From contig JAPKZD010000009.1 in NCBI GenBank assembly GCA_026393975.1, positions 248,001-312,000 on the forward strand: a DNA stretch of 64,000 nt, written 5' to 3'. This DNA is from Candidatus Aminicenantota bacterium. Lineage in GTDB: Bacteria; Acidobacteriota; Aminicenantia; Aminicenantales; Saccharicenantaceae. A model generated the notes under the pieces. That model searched no databases and was not told the origin of the DNA. It saw only the letters and a list, made by a program, of their open reading frames with translations. Both the position numbers and the translations under genes were made by a program. Below, piece after piece: positions 16,547-26,198 of the stretch; the stretch's first letter is position 1, and each line of letters opens with the position of its first letter.

Positions 16547-18661
16547 CTAGTCCAGGCCCCGTTTCTTCAGGAGCGGCTCGATCTTCGGTTCGCGGCCGCG
16601 GAAGCGCTTGTAGAGGACCATCGGGTCCTCCGTGCCGCCGCGCTCGAGGATGTTCTTCCGGAACGACTCGGCCGTGGCCCGGTCGAAGAGGCTCGTTTCC
16701 TTGAAGGCTTCGAAGGCGTCCGAATCCAGGACCGCGGCCCAGATGTAGCTGTAATAACCGGCCGAGTAGCCGCCGCTGAAGATGTGGGTGAAATAGGGGC
16801 TCAGGTAGCGGCTGACGATCTCGGGGATGAGGCCGATCCGGACCATCGCTTCGGCGTCGAACTTGACCGTGTCCAGCGCCTTAGCTTCGGTCCGGGTGTG
16901 CCAGTCCATGTCCAGGAAAGACGCAGCCAGGTACTCGACCGTCTCGAAGCCCTGGTTGAAGAAGCGGCTCTTCTGCATCTTCTCGAGCAGGGCGTCCGGG
17001 ATGGGCTCCCCGGTCTTGTAGTGCTTGGCGTACATCTTGAGAACTTCGGGGTCGGCGGCCCAGTTCTCCATGATCTGGGAACAAAGCTCGACGAAGTCGC
17101 GGGGGACACTCGTCCCCGACAGGCTCTCGTACTTGCAGCGGGTCAGGATGCCGTGGAGGGCGTGCCCGAACTCGTGGAAGAGCGTCAGGGCCTCTTCGTA
17201 GCTGATGAGCGCCGGCTCCCCGGCCGTGGGCTTGGAGAAGTTGCCGTTGTTGGAGATGACCGGACGGATGTCTTTCCCGTCCCGGATCGACTGCTCGCGG
17301 ATGTTGTTCATCCAAGCCCCGCCCTGCTTCGAGGCCCGCGGGTAATAATCGACGTAGAGGACGGCCAAGTGGGAACCGTCGGCGTCCTTGACCTCGAACA
17401 CCCGGACGTCCTTGTGGTACTTCGGGATGTCGGCCCGCTCGGTGAAGGTGATGCCATAGAGCTTGTTGGCGACCATGAAGGCGCCGTCGCGGACGTTCTC
17501 GAGCTGGAAGTAGGGCCGGAGGGCGTTGTCGTCGAGGTCGTACTTGGCCTTTTTGACCTTTTCCGCGTAATACCACCAATCCCAGGGTTCGAGCTTGAAG
17601 TCCCGACCCTCCTTGCCGATCAACTCCTGCATGTCGGCCGCCTCGGCCTTGGCCCGGATGAGGGCCGGCTTCCACAGCTTGCCGAGGAAATCGTAGACAG
17701 CCTGGGGCGTCTTGGCCATGTTCTTCTCGAGGACGTAGTCGGCGTGGGTCTTGTAGCCCAGCAGGCCGGCCCGCTCGACGCGCAGGGCGGCTTCCTTCGA
17801 GGCCAGGGCCGTGTTGTCCAGCTCGTTGCCGTTCGCGCCCCGGTGAATATAGGCCTTGAACATCTTTTCCCGGAGCTCGCGCTTCTCGGAATATTGGAGG
17901 AAGGGGATGAGGCTCGGCTTGTCGAGCGTGAAGACCCATTTCCCCGGCTTGCCGCGCTCCTTGGCGGCATCGGCCGCGCCGGCCACGACCGCGGGAGAGA
18001 GCCCGGCCAGGTCGGCTTCGTTATCGATGACCAGCTCGAAGGCGTTGTTCTCCTTGAGGACGTTCTCGCCGAACTGCACGGCGAGGACCGAGAGCTCCTC
18101 GTTGACCTGGCGCAGACGGGCCTGTTTGTCCGGCGGGAGGCCGGCGCCGCCGCGGACGAAGTCCTTGTAGGTCTCTTCGAGGAGGCGGGCCTCTTCCGTC
18201 GCAAGGGTGAGCCGGTCCTTCGCGTCGTAGACCGCCTTGACCCGGGCAAAGAGGGCGGCGTTCATGGCGATGTCGTCGCCGTGCTGGGCCAGCTTGGGCG
18301 CGAGCTCCTTGTCGATCTTCTGGAGCTCCTCGTTCGTGTTGGACGAGGTCATGTTGTTGAAGACGCCGGCCACCTTGTTGAGGAGGGCGCCGCTCCTCTC
18401 CAGGGCCTCAACCGTGTTGGCGAAGGTCGGCGGCGCGGCGTTCGAGGTGATGGCCTCGACATCTTTTTTCTGCTCGGCCATCCCCCTCTCGAAAGCCGGC
18501 ATGTAATGCTCGGGCTTAATGAGGTCGAAAGGCGGGACGCCGAACGGCGTCGCGAATTCGGAGAAGAAGGGATTGTCCATGACCGTTGTCTCCCCGGCCT
18601 TCTTGCCGCAGGCCGCGCAAACGAGGATCGAAATGCAGACGATGAAAACCGCTTTTTTCAT
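16547..18661 (-). CDS. M3 family oligopeptidase, lipoprotein (Dcp/oligopeptidase A type)
   Basis: 704 residues. The thimet-oligopeptidase zinc motif HEFGH lies near residue 495 within LTLFHEFGHALHGILT. The N-terminus is a signal peptide with lipobox VCAAC, so unlike cytoplasmic Dcp or OpdA this enzyme is exported and anchored. ATG at 18661 is preceded by AAGGGGAATTTCCC; an upstream in-frame ATG at 18697 would bury the signal peptide. Probably trims short peptides in the periplasm, together with the M16, M19 and M24 peptidases encoded in the window. Confidence 0.93.
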   Translation of the reverse strand: MKKAVFIVCISILVCAACGKKAGETTVMDNPFFSEFATPFGVPPFDLIKPEHYMPAFERGMAEQKKDVEAITSNAAPPTFANTVEALERSGALLNKVAGVFNNMTSSNTNEELQKIDKELAPKLAQHGDDIAMNAALFARVKAVYDAKDRLTLATEEARLLEETYKDFVRGGAGLPPDKQARLRQVNEELSVLAVQFGENVLKENNAFELVIDNEADLAGLSPAVVAGAADAAKERGKPGKWVFTLDKPSLIPFLQYSEKRELREKMFKAYIHRGANGNELDNTALASKEAALRVERAGLLGYKTHADYVLEKNMAKTPQAVYDFLGKLWKPALIRAKAEAADMQELIGKEGRDFKLEPWDWWYYAEKVKKAKYDLDDNALRPYFQLENVRDGAFMVANKLYGITFTERADIPKYHKDVRVFEVKDADGSHLAVLYVDYYPRASKQGGAWMNNIREQSIRDGKDIRPVISNNGNFSKPTAGEPALISYEEALTLFHEFGHALHGILTRCKYESLSGTSVPRDFVELCSQIMENWAADPEVLKMYAKHYKTGEPIPDALLEKMQKSRFFNQGFETVEYLAASFLDMDWHTRTEAKALDTVKFDAEAMVRIGLIPEIVSRYLSPYFTHIFSGGYSAGYYSYIWAAVLDSDAFEAFKETSLFDRATAESFRKNILERGGTEDPMVLYKRFRGREPKIEPLLKKRGLD

Positions 18662-18750
18662 GGGAAATTCCCCTTCGGTCGAGTTTTTTTCACGCACGGG
18701 AAGGGTTCAAGTTACCACAGGGCCGGGAACGAAGTCAAAAAAAACGGAGT

Positions 18751-19146
18751 CTATTTCTTCAGGGTCAGTTCGATGATATTCGAATTCCCATCGGGGTCGG
18801 ACCAGACGCCCTTGAGGGTTTCGTTTTCGAGGGTCAGCTCGATCTTGATCAGCCTGAACTCCGCCCCTTCGGCCAGGTCGAACTCGAAAGTGAGCTTTCC
18901 GTCCTTGAAGACGATCTCCTTGAGCGGCGACTCGGGGACCAGGCCGGTCGTATCGCTGATCTTGCCCGTGTATCCGGCCTCACCCTTATCCAGGACGACG
19001 GTGACGTCCACCCGGCCTCCGTCGCCGACGATGGCATAGCCGATCCAAGTGCCGATGACGTCGGGCTTTTTCTGGGCGAAAACGCCGCCAACAAGGATGA
19101 GGACGGCCAGCGCGGTCGCTGCCAGGATGAGCAATGTCTTTTTCAT
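18751..19146 (-). CDS. Small secreted beta-rich protein of unknown function
   Basis: 131 residues with a signal peptide ending VFAQ. The mature part (DVIGTWIGYA, GKISDTTGL, KLTFEFDL, LKGVWSDPDG, IELTLKK) is almost entirely beta strands and resembles lipocalin-like or small barrel proteins that bind hydrophobic ligands, but no family motif is certain. ATG at 19146 follows AAAGGAGCCTGATC. It is transcribed alone, divergent from the aldo/keto reductase. Confidence 0.7.
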   Translation of the reverse strand: MKKTLLILAATALAVLILVGGVFAQKKPDVIGTWIGYAIVGDGGRVDVTVVLDKGEAGYTGKISDTTGLVPESPLKEIVFKDGKLTFEFDLAEGAEFRLIKIELTLENETLKGVWSDPDGNSNIIELTLKK

Positions 19147-19267
19147 GATCAGGCTCCTTTTAGAACGTACGAATCCTATCGACATAAGAACAGACGCATT
19201 CTCCCTTCTTTTCGTTCCCCGATTCAAGATTTTTTTACGATAAGCTCTGCTGGTGAATCACGCCGGC

Positions 19268-19296
19268 TTGACGGTAGCCAACGGCTCGGCTAGATT
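19268..19296 (+). promoter_or_regulatory. Sigma-70 type promoter for the aldo/keto reductase
   Basis: TTGACG, 17 bp, TAGATT; the start codon lies 23 bp after the -10 box. Confidence 0.55.
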
Positions 19297-19318
19297 GGAG
19301 ATGCTTGGAGGGGCTCCC

Positions 19319-20542
19319 ATGAGCAGAAAGCCGCAGGATCGACGGACGTTCATCAAAACGATGGCCGGAGGCGCGGTCGTCTGGAGGTCGTCGTTGGCCG
19401 GATTGTTCGGCGCCGGGCCGTCGGCCCCGCCGCGGCTCGAGAAGGACGGCATGTTCTATCGCCGGCTGGGCCGCACGGAATTGCTCGTCTCCGAGATCTC
19501 GCTCGGCAGCAGTCCCCTTCCCGACCCGACATTGCTCAGAGCCCTCGTCGACCGGGGCATCAATTACATCGACACCTCCCACAACTACGACAACGGTAAC
19601 GCCGAGCGGCAGATCGGCCGTCTGCTCAAGGACGTCGGGCGGGACAAGGTTCACGTCGCCACGAAGTTCCATGTCGAGCCCCGGGACACGCCGGCGTCCA
19701 TCATGGCGTCGGTCCACGGCAGCCTCAGGCGCCTGGACGTCGAGACGATCGACGTCCTGATGATCCACGGCGCGGAGACGGCCGGCGTCCTCGTCGACGA
19801 GCGCGTCCTGGCCGCCTACGAGCAGTTGAAGCGGGAGGGCGCCTACCGATTTCGGGGACTGTCCTGCCACGCCAACCAGGACGAGGTCGTCCGCAAGGCC
19901 GTCGACTGCGGGCTCTACGACATGGTCCAGGTCGGCTACAACGTCTTCGACATCCAGGAGTCCGCCCGTGAGGTCGAAACCTACCCGGACTATCTCGGCA
20001 CGAGCGGCATCCGGGCCCTTCTCGAGCTGGCCCATTCCCGAGGCGTGGGCGTCGTCGCCATGAAGACGCTCAAGGTCGGCGGGCGGAGGCAAAATCTGGA
20101 GAAATATAAAACCGGGACCGCCTCCCTCTACCAAGCCATGCTGAAGTGGGTTCTCGACGACACCCGGGTTACGTCGGCTGTGACCGAGATCCTCAACAGA
20201 CAGCAGATGGAGGAGGACTTGGGGGCGGCCGGGACGAAGCTCGCTGCCGCCGAGAGGACGACCCTCGCCCGCTACGTCCGCGAGAACGGAAAGGACTACT
20301 GCCACGGCTGCGCCCGGTGCCGCCGGGCCTGCCCGTCGGGCGTGGCCACGACGGCCATCCTCCACGCCTTCGCCTACCACGAAAGCTACGGCAAGACCGT
20401 CCGGGCCCGGGATTCCTACGCGTCCCTCGGAAGCGGAGAGAAAGCCTCGGCCTGCCGCGATTGCGGGACCTGTGAAAAGGCCTGCCCTTACGGCGTGGCG
20501 GTGCGGTCCAGGGTCAGGGAAGCCGGACGCATCCTGGCCTGA
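19319..20542 (+). CDS. Aldo/keto reductase with Tat signal and C-terminal ferredoxin domain
   Basis: 407 residues. The N-terminus carries a twin-arginine motif (DRRTFIKT) followed by a hydrophobic segment, so export in folded form is expected. Residues about 45-310 form the aldo/keto reductase barrel (FYRRLGRTELLVSEISLG; catalytic Asp/Tyr in YIDTSHNY; VATKFH). The C-terminal 80 residues hold two cysteine clusters (CHGCARCRRACP and CRDCGTCEKACP) for two iron-sulfur clusters. A predicted Tat substrate with Fe-S clusters suggests a periplasmic redox enzyme rather than an NADPH-dependent cytoplasmic one. GGAGGGGCTCCC precedes the ATG at 19319. Confidence 0.9.
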   Translation: MSRKPQDRRTFIKTMAGGAVVWRSSLAGLFGAGPSAPPRLEKDGMFYRRLGRTELLVSEISLGSSPLPDPTLLRALVDRGINYIDTSHNYDNGNAERQIGRLLKDVGRDKVHVATKFHVEPRDTPASIMASVHGSLRRLDVETIDVLMIHGAETAGVLVDERVLAAYEQLKREGAYRFRGLSCHANQDEVVRKAVDCGLYDMVQVGYNVFDIQESAREVETYPDYLGTSGIRALLELAHSRGVGVVAMKTLKVGGRRQNLEKYKTGTASLYQAMLKWVLDDTRVTSAVTEILNRQQMEEDLGAAGTKLAAAERTTLARYVRENGKDYCHGCARCRRACPSGVATTAILHAFAYHESYGKTVRARDSYASLGSGEKASACRDCGTCEKACPYGVAVRSRVREAGRILA

Positions 20543-20558
20543 AAAAAGCCCCCCGTCC

Positions 20559-22859
20559 TCAGATCTGCCAGGCGTAGCCAACTTTCATGAAAAAGGTCCG
20601 GTCGGTACGGGTGATGCCGACGCGGGCCGGGCCAAGCCAGCTGTCGAAGACGCCGCCCATCGAGTTGTCCGAGTAGCCCAGGAAGAGGACGGTCCGCGGG
20701 TTGAGCTTATAAGAAAACAGGAACTGGGTGAAAAGCCCTTTGGTTCGCGAATCGACGGGGATAACGGACATAGCCGGGTTCTGCTCGAGGTCGCGGTACT
20801 GGAGGATGGTCCGGACGAAGGCGCGGACGCTGAAGTTCCAGAGGATCTTGGCCTGACTCAGGTTGGCCGTATAGATCGTGTCGCCGGAGATCGAAAGGCG
20901 CTCGTAGGTATGGCTGAGGCCGAGGTTGAGGCGGCGGAAGAGGTTGAAAGAGGCAGTCGGCCCGGCGGCGAAGATATCGGCCAGGCGCGAACCGGCGAAG
21001 TCGATGGCCTGGCCGGCCATGCCCTCGACGCCGATCTCCGAACCGCTGAAGGGCCGGATGTGGAAGTCGAACGTCCCGTAAGCCGTGTCAAAATAGCGGC
21101 CGTCGTAGAAGGTCCTGACAAAATTGGCGTTTACGTTAAGCTCGGTTTCGAGGTTGCCCTGATACATCCCCACCAGGGTCAGGCCGCGGTCGGTCAACGC
21201 GCCGTCATGATTGTAAACGACCTCGCCCCCGGCCCCGAGCCGGATGAGGTTGAACCAGCTCTTCGGCTTGCCCCAGATCTGACGGAAGAGCGAGGCCTCG
21301 CCGCGCCGGGTGTCGACGCGGGGGACGAATCCGTAGTCGGCCCGGAACCCCGGGGAGAGGTCCTCATAGGATGTCTGGATGATCCAATTGCGGGAGAAGT
21401 GCTGGAATTGGAGGTTCACCGCGTTGCCGCCGAAACGGGTGTCCCGCTGGCCGTAGGCGAGGGCGATGGCCTCGGGGTAGTCCGTCTCCGAATGGAGGAA
21501 TTGGAAGATGATCGAGCTCTTCTGGTCGAGGCGCAGGAAGCCGTCCGCCCCGGCGACATGGTTGTAGTAATCGCTCCCGGCGCGGCCCGTATAGAGGACG
21601 CCCAGCGTGGACATCCGGCCGACGTCCTGGCGGAGCCTGAAGACGCCGCCGTAGGCGTTCTGGTCAAGCGAGCCCTGGACGGAGCCCTGGTTCGAGGGGA
21701 AGATGAAGTTCGTGATCTCGTCCTGAGCGCCGAAGAAGCCCATGGCCGTGCGCCCGGACTTGCCGGTCAGCTTCGTGCCCCACAGAGGGTCGGCCACGGT
21801 CCGGGTGAAGACGGCCTGGACCGGAGTCAGGAAAAAATCGGCGCCTTCGAGGAAGAACGGGCGCTTTTCGGGATAGAACAGAGCGAAGCGGCGGTTGATC
21901 TCGAACTGGGCGACATCCGCTTCGACCTGCGAGAAATCGGGGTTGGCCGTGGCGTTGAGGATGAAGTTGGGGGTGATCCCCCACTTGGCGGTCAGGCCGG
22001 GTTCATAATCCGGTTTTCCCCGTTCGAGCGACCTGTCCGGATATTCCTCCGGTTTCATGGCGTCGGTCCGGCTGGCCGTGAAGGTCGGGTTGAGCTCGAT
22101 GGCCTTCCCGGGAATGATCCCCTCGAAACCGGTCAGCTTGTTGAACTGGCAAAGAATGCAGTTGACGTTCCTGGAGCGAGGGTGGGAGGTCATGCGGTGC
22201 CGGGTGTCCCGGGGCCAGGACCGCTCGGCGCTGAAGCCCCAAGTCTGGGGTCCTTCGGACTTGCGGAAGCGGAGCTGGCTGAGGGGGATGGCCACTTCGA
22301 TGGCGTAGCCCCAGTCGGTGATCTTCGCGGCCGCGCTCCAGATCGCGTCCCAGGAGAAATCCTCGTAGCCCTCGAGCTCGCTGAAAATGGCGTCGGCCTG
22401 GACGCCCATGGGGTTGACCCGGAATTGGAACGCGCGACGCTCGTCGTCGAAGGCGTCCACCATGAAGCTGATGTGGTCGTCGAGGATCAGGGTGTCCGTG
22501 TCGTCGCGGTCCATGAGATGGGCCCGGATCTTGCGCGGCTCCGGGTCGAAGCAGCGGAAGCCGATATAGAGGTTGTGGATGTCGTAGGTGACGAGGCACT
22601 CGGTCTTGACCGGGGCGGGAATGTTGTCCCCCGGCTGCCATTCGAACGGCAGGGGAATCGCCGGGGCCGCCGCCCAGGCTTCTTCGTCGAGGACGCCGTC
22701 CACCTCGATCTTCGAAAGGGCTTTGGTCACCTGGAACCGGGCGGATTCGGCGCGTGCCGGGTTGGTCTGGGCCAGGGAGGTGAAGGGGGAACCGGCCATC
22801 GTCGCACAGAGCAAGGCGGCCGCGGACAGGACGAGGGCAGGGCGGCGGGCTGGGTTCAT
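20559..22859 (-). CDS. DUF5916 outer-membrane protein with N-terminal CBM9-like domain
   Basis: 766 residues. A signal peptide (about 1-30) precedes a carbohydrate-binding-module-9-like sandwich (about 45-240; KIEVDGVLDEEAW, VTYDIHNLYIGFRCFDPEP) and a DUF5916 region (about 250-766) that alternates as a large beta-barrel (FALFYPEKRPFFLEGADFF, YGFVPRVDTRRGE). The family is common in Bacteroidetes and Acidobacteriota and is thought to sit in the outer membrane; its substrate is unknown. ATG at 22859 follows AAAAGGAGCCGAG. A perfect palindrome at 22921-22941 is a likely operator. Confidence 0.88.
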   Translation of the reverse strand: MNPARRPALVLSAAALLCATMAGSPFTSLAQTNPARAESARFQVTKALSKIEVDGVLDEEAWAAAPAIPLPFEWQPGDNIPAPVKTECLVTYDIHNLYIGFRCFDPEPRKIRAHLMDRDDTDTLILDDHISFMVDAFDDERRAFQFRVNPMGVQADAIFSELEGYEDFSWDAIWSAAAKITDWGYAIEVAIPLSQLRFRKSEGPQTWGFSAERSWPRDTRHRMTSHPRSRNVNCILCQFNKLTGFEGIIPGKAIELNPTFTASRTDAMKPEEYPDRSLERGKPDYEPGLTAKWGITPNFILNATANPDFSQVEADVAQFEINRRFALFYPEKRPFFLEGADFFLTPVQAVFTRTVADPLWGTKLTGKSGRTAMGFFGAQDEITNFIFPSNQGSVQGSLDQNAYGGVFRLRQDVGRMSTLGVLYTGRAGSDYYNHVAGADGFLRLDQKSSIIFQFLHSETDYPEAIALAYGQRDTRFGGNAVNLQFQHFSRNWIIQTSYEDLSPGFRADYGFVPRVDTRRGEASLFRQIWGKPKSWFNLIRLGAGGEVVYNHDGALTDRGLTLVGMYQGNLETELNVNANFVRTFYDGRYFDTAYGTFDFHIRPFSGSEIGVEGMAGQAIDFAGSRLADIFAAGPTASFNLFRRLNLGLSHTYERLSISGDTIYTANLSQAKILWNFSVRAFVRTILQYRDLEQNPAMSVIPVDSRTKGLFTQFLFSYKLNPRTVLFLGYSDNSMGGVFDSWLGPARVGITRTDRTFFMKVGYAWQI

Positions 22860-22920
22860 CTCGGCTCCTTTTATCTAAATACTCCGGAACGGGGCAAAAG
22901 GTTGTGAAAGAGGCGACAAG

Positions 22921-22941
22921 CCGGTAAATTAACTTTACCGG
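22921..22941. promoter_or_regulatory. Perfect 21-bp palindrome, likely operator of the DUF5916 gene
   Basis: CCGGTAAA-TTAAC-TTTACCGG has 8-bp arms. The core GTAAA-N5-TTTAC is the same pattern found near the sigma-54 promoters at 44.5 and 49.8 kb. No acceptable sigma-54 promoter lies between it and the DUF5916 start, so here it may act with a sigma-70 promoter or bind a different protein. Confidence 0.55.
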
Positions 22942-22960
22942 AATTCGTGGCCTAAACGCA

Positions 22961-23129
22961 ATGGGAAATCCGGACGAATTCTTGAATGAGATGAGCCCGA
23001 GGGTGAAGGGCGGCCGGGACATCTACGAGGAGGCATTGGCCATCCCGGAACGCCGGGGCCTTCGAACGGGCCCTCGACCTGGCCCGTCTCGCGGCCGCGC
23101 ATCCCGCCCTCTTCCCCATCCCGCCTTAG
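22961..23129 (+). pseudogene. Possible decayed short gene before the acyl-CoA synthetase
   Basis: The frame starts MGNPDEFLNEMSPRVKGG and, after a one-base shift near 23055, continues protein-like as AFERALDLARLAAAHPALFPIPP and a stop. Both halves look helical and coding in composition. It may be a frameshifted remnant of a small helical protein. Apart from the palindrome and a -10-like TATAAT at 23141-23146, I see nothing else between 22860 and 23169. Confidence 0.3.
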
Positions 23130-23169
23130 GTTAAATGGTGTATAATGTCGACTCCAGAAGGAGGCCCTT

Positions 23170-24960
23170 ATGCCCGATTACGCCGTGACCACCCTCAGCC
23201 GCCTCTTCCTCCACGCCTGCCGGGTCCACCGGAAGGCCGACAGGATGATGGTCAAAGAGGATGGCGCCTGGAAGTCCATCTCGACGGCGAAATTCGAAGC
23301 CACCGTCCGGCGTCTCTCGTTGGGTTTCCAGGCCCTCGGCCTGAAGCCGGGCGACAGGGTCGCGCTCCTCTCGGAGAACAGGCCCGAGTGGGTCATGGCC
23401 GACTTCGCCACGCTCACGGCCGGCGGTGTCACCGTCCCCATCTACACCTCCCTCCTCCCCGACCAGGTCCGCTACATCGTCGACGACGCCGGCGCGACGA
23501 TCGTCGTCTGCTCCGATCGGGACCTCCTCCGAAAGGTCGAGGCCGTACGGAGCGCACTCCCCTCGGTCGAACACGTCGTCCTCCTCGAAGGCGAAGCGCC
23601 GAAGGGCACGCTCGCCTTCGCGGATGTCCTGGACAGGGGCAAGCGGCTCGAGGAGACATCGCCCGGTTTGTTCGAACGTTCGGCCGAAACGGTCCGGCCC
23701 GGGGACCTGGCCTCCATCATCTACACGTCGGGGACGACGGGCGTGGCCAAGGGCGTGATGCTGAGCCACGGGAATTTCGTCAGCAACATCAAGTCGTTGG
23801 TTTCCATCCTCGACTTCCGCTCGACCGACACCGCCCTCTCCTTCCTCCCGTTGTCCCACGTCCTCGAACGTACGGCCGCCTTCATCTTCATCCACCGGGG
23901 CTCGACGATCGCCTACGCCGAAAGCATCGAGGCCGTCGCCGCGAACCTCGTCGAGGTCCGCCCGCACGTCGTCATCAGCGTGCCGCGGCTCTTCGAAAAG
24001 ATCTACGCCCGGGTCATGGACCAGGTCCTGGCCGGCTCCCGCCTGAAGCGGGCGATCTTCGTCTGGGCCCTGGGGACGGGCAAGAAATACGCGGCCAAGG
24101 TCATCGCCCGCGAGCCCGTGCCGAAAGCGCTGGCTTTCAAGCGCGGCCTGGCCCAAAAGCTCGTCTTCTCGAAGATCACCGCCCGGACGGGCGGCCGGAT
24201 GAGGTTCTTCGTCTGCGGCGGGGCTCCCCTCTCCAAGGACATCACCGAATTCTTCTATGCCATGGGGCTCGTCATCCTGCCCGGATACGGGCTGACGGAA
24301 ACCTCTCCCGTCCTCACCGGCAGCACGTTCGAGAACTACCGGTTCGGCACCGTGGGCAAGGCCATCCCGGACGTCGAGCTGCGGATCGCCGAGGACGGCG
24401 AGATCCTGGCCCGCGGCCCCAACGTCATGATGGGCTACTACAAGAACGAGGCGGACACCCGCGAGGTCATGAAGGACGGCTGGCTGCACACCGGGGACAT
24501 CGGCCGCTTCGACGGCGACGGCTTTCTGATCATCACCGACCGCAAGAAGGATATCATCGTGACCTCGGGCGGAAAGAACATCGCCCCCCAGCCCATCGAA
24601 AGCCTCATCCAATCGAGCCCGTATATCGCCAACGCCGTGGTCGTGGGGAGCAGCCGCAGGTTCGTCTCGGCCCTCATCGTCCCGGACTTCGACAAGCTCG
24701 AAAACCATGCCCGGGCCGAGGGCATCCCCTTCAAGGACCGGGCCGAGCTCTGCCGCAGGACGGAGATGATCGATTTCCTGCTCGACGAGGTCAACCGCAC
24801 GACGCCCGATCTGGCCTCCTACGAACGGGTCAAGAAAATCGCCGTCCTCGACCGCGACTTCGAGATGGGCCTGGGCGAAGTCACGCCGACGCTCAAGGTC
24901 AAGCGGAACATCGTCGAGCAAAAATACGCGGACCTCATCGAAGTCCTTTACCGGGATTGA
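23170..24960 (+). CDS. Long-chain acyl-CoA synthetase (AMP-binding)
   Basis: 596 residues of the ANL adenylating superfamily. The P-loop YTSGTTGVAKGVMLSHG lies near residue 187, the adenine motif YGLTETSPV near 375, and the DRKKDIIVTSGGKNIAPQPIE hinge/CoA segment near 457-478. The overall length and sequence fit the AMP-forming long-chain group (FadD15/ACSL type). It activates fatty acids for phospholipid synthesis or beta-oxidation; no beta-oxidation gene is adjacent. AGAAGGAGGCCCTT precedes the ATG. The next gene follows after 32 bp. Confidence 0.92.
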   Translation: MPDYAVTTLSRLFLHACRVHRKADRMMVKEDGAWKSISTAKFEATVRRLSLGFQALGLKPGDRVALLSENRPEWVMADFATLTAGGVTVPIYTSLLPDQVRYIVDDAGATIVVCSDRDLLRKVEAVRSALPSVEHVVLLEGEAPKGTLAFADVLDRGKRLEETSPGLFERSAETVRPGDLASIIYTSGTTGVAKGVMLSHGNFVSNIKSLVSILDFRSTDTALSFLPLSHVLERTAAFIFIHRGSTIAYAESIEAVAANLVEVRPHVVISVPRLFEKIYARVMDQVLAGSRLKRAIFVWALGTGKKYAAKVIAREPVPKALAFKRGLAQKLVFSKITARTGGRMRFFVCGGAPLSKDITEFFYAMGLVILPGYGLTETSPVLTGSTFENYRFGTVGKAIPDVELRIAEDGEILARGPNVMMGYYKNEADTREVMKDGWLHTGDIGRFDGDGFLIITDRKKDIIVTSGGKNIAPQPIESLIQSSPYIANAVVVGSSRRFVSALIVPDFDKLENHARAEGIPFKDRAELCRRTEMIDFLLDEVNRTTPDLASYERVKKIAVLDRDFEMGLGEVTPTLKVKRNIVEQKYADLIEVLYRD

Positions 24961-24992
24961 GCGCTGCCCGCTATCATGTTAGAAGTCGTCCG

Positions 24993-26168
24993 ATGACCAA
25001 GAAATGCTATCTGTCGCACCTCGAGTGCGGGATGTGCGGCGAACGCTTCGACGCCGACAGGCTGTGGAACCTCTGCCCCGCATGCCAGAAACCGCTTCTC
25101 GTCCGCTACGACCTGGACGCGGCCAGGGCCGGCTTCGCTCGCGGTCTCCTGGCCGGCCGCGAACCGACGATGTGGCGGTACCGCGAGCTTCTCCCCTTGC
25201 GAGATGACAAGTTCAAGCTTTGTCTGGGCGAGGGATTTACGCCCCTCTTTCGAGCAAGTCGCCTGGAACGGGAAATCGGCCACGCTCCTCTCTACATCAA
25301 GGACGAAGGCCTCAACCCGACGGGGTCGTTCAAGGCCCGGGGCCTAGCCGCGGCCGTCTCCCGCGCTTACGAGCTGGGTGTCAAGGCGGTCTCGATCCCA
25401 ACGGCCGGGAACGCCGGGTGCGCCATGAGCGCCTACGCCGCCCTGGCCGGACTCGAGGCCCACGTGTACATGCCGGCCGACGTCCCCCGGCCGTTCATCA
25501 ACGAATGCCGGGTCCTCGGCGCGCAAGTGACGCTCATCGACGGCCTCATCACCGACTGCGGCAGGGCCGCCCGAGAGGGGATCGAGAAATACGGACGGTT
25601 CGACGTCTCGACGCTCAAGGAGCCCTACCGGATCGAGGGCAAAAAGACGATGGGCTATGAAGTGGCTGAACAGATGAATTGGACCCTCCCCGACGTCATC
25701 ATCTACCCGACCGGCGGCGGCACCGGACTCGTCGGGATGTGGAAGGCCTTCGACGAGATGGAAAAAATCGGCTGGATCGGCCCCGGGCGGTCACGGATGG
25801 TCACGGTCCAGGCGGAAGGCTGCGCGCCCATGGTCAAGGCCTTCCACGAGGGCCGAGAATTCGCCGAGCCCTGGCCGAACGCCCGGACGATCGCGGACGG
25901 CATGCGGGTCCCGGCGGCCGTGGGCGATTTCCTCATTCTACGGACCCTTCGCGAGAGCGGCGGAACCGCTGTGGCCGTCCCGGACGCCGAAATTCTGGAA
26001 TCGACTTTCCTCATGGGAAAGGCGACCGGCATCTGGCCGGCGCCGGAGGGCGGAGCGACTTTAGCCGCTTTCTTGCGTCTTAGGAAAGACGGCTGGATCC
26101 GGGACGGGGAATCCGTCGTCCTTTTCAACACCGGCAGCGGGGCGAAATACTCCCACATCTGGGACTGA
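24993..26168 (+). CDS. thrC: Threonine synthase with N-terminal zinc ribbon
   Basis: 391 residues. Residues 12-31 hold four cysteines (C12, C15, C28, C31) of a small zinc ribbon, seen in a subgroup of threonine synthases. The PLP lysine lies in NPTGSFKARG, the phosphate loop in PTGGGTGLVGMWKA, and the asparagine segment in TAGNAGCAMSAYAA. Converts O-phosphohomoserine to threonine in the cytoplasm. The start codon is 32 bp after the acyl-CoA synthetase stop and has only a weak ribosome site, suggesting cotranscription. No other threonine pathway gene is in the window, so a related beta-replacing enzyme is not wholly excluded. Confidence 0.88.
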   Translation: MTKKCYLSHLECGMCGERFDADRLWNLCPACQKPLLVRYDLDAARAGFARGLLAGREPTMWRYRELLPLRDDKFKLCLGEGFTPLFRASRLEREIGHAPLYIKDEGLNPTGSFKARGLAAAVSRAYELGVKAVSIPTAGNAGCAMSAYAALAGLEAHVYMPADVPRPFINECRVLGAQVTLIDGLITDCGRAAREGIEKYGRFDVSTLKEPYRIEGKKTMGYEVAEQMNWTLPDVIIYPTGGGTGLVGMWKAFDEMEKIGWIGPGRSRMVTVQAEGCAPMVKAFHEGREFAEPWPNARTIADGMRVPAAVGDFLILRTLRESGGTAVAVPDAEILESTFLMGKATGIWPAPEGGATLAAFLRLRKDGWIRDGESVVLFNTGSGAKYSHIWD

Positions 26169-26198
26169 AGGACCGCGGCGGATACATTTTCCGGCCGG

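Noticed and set aside
22860-22925. Sigma-54-like sequence before the DUF5916 gene (TTTCACAACCTTTTGC on the minus strand)
   Set aside because: The GG doublet is absent and the spacing to TTGC is one base too long.
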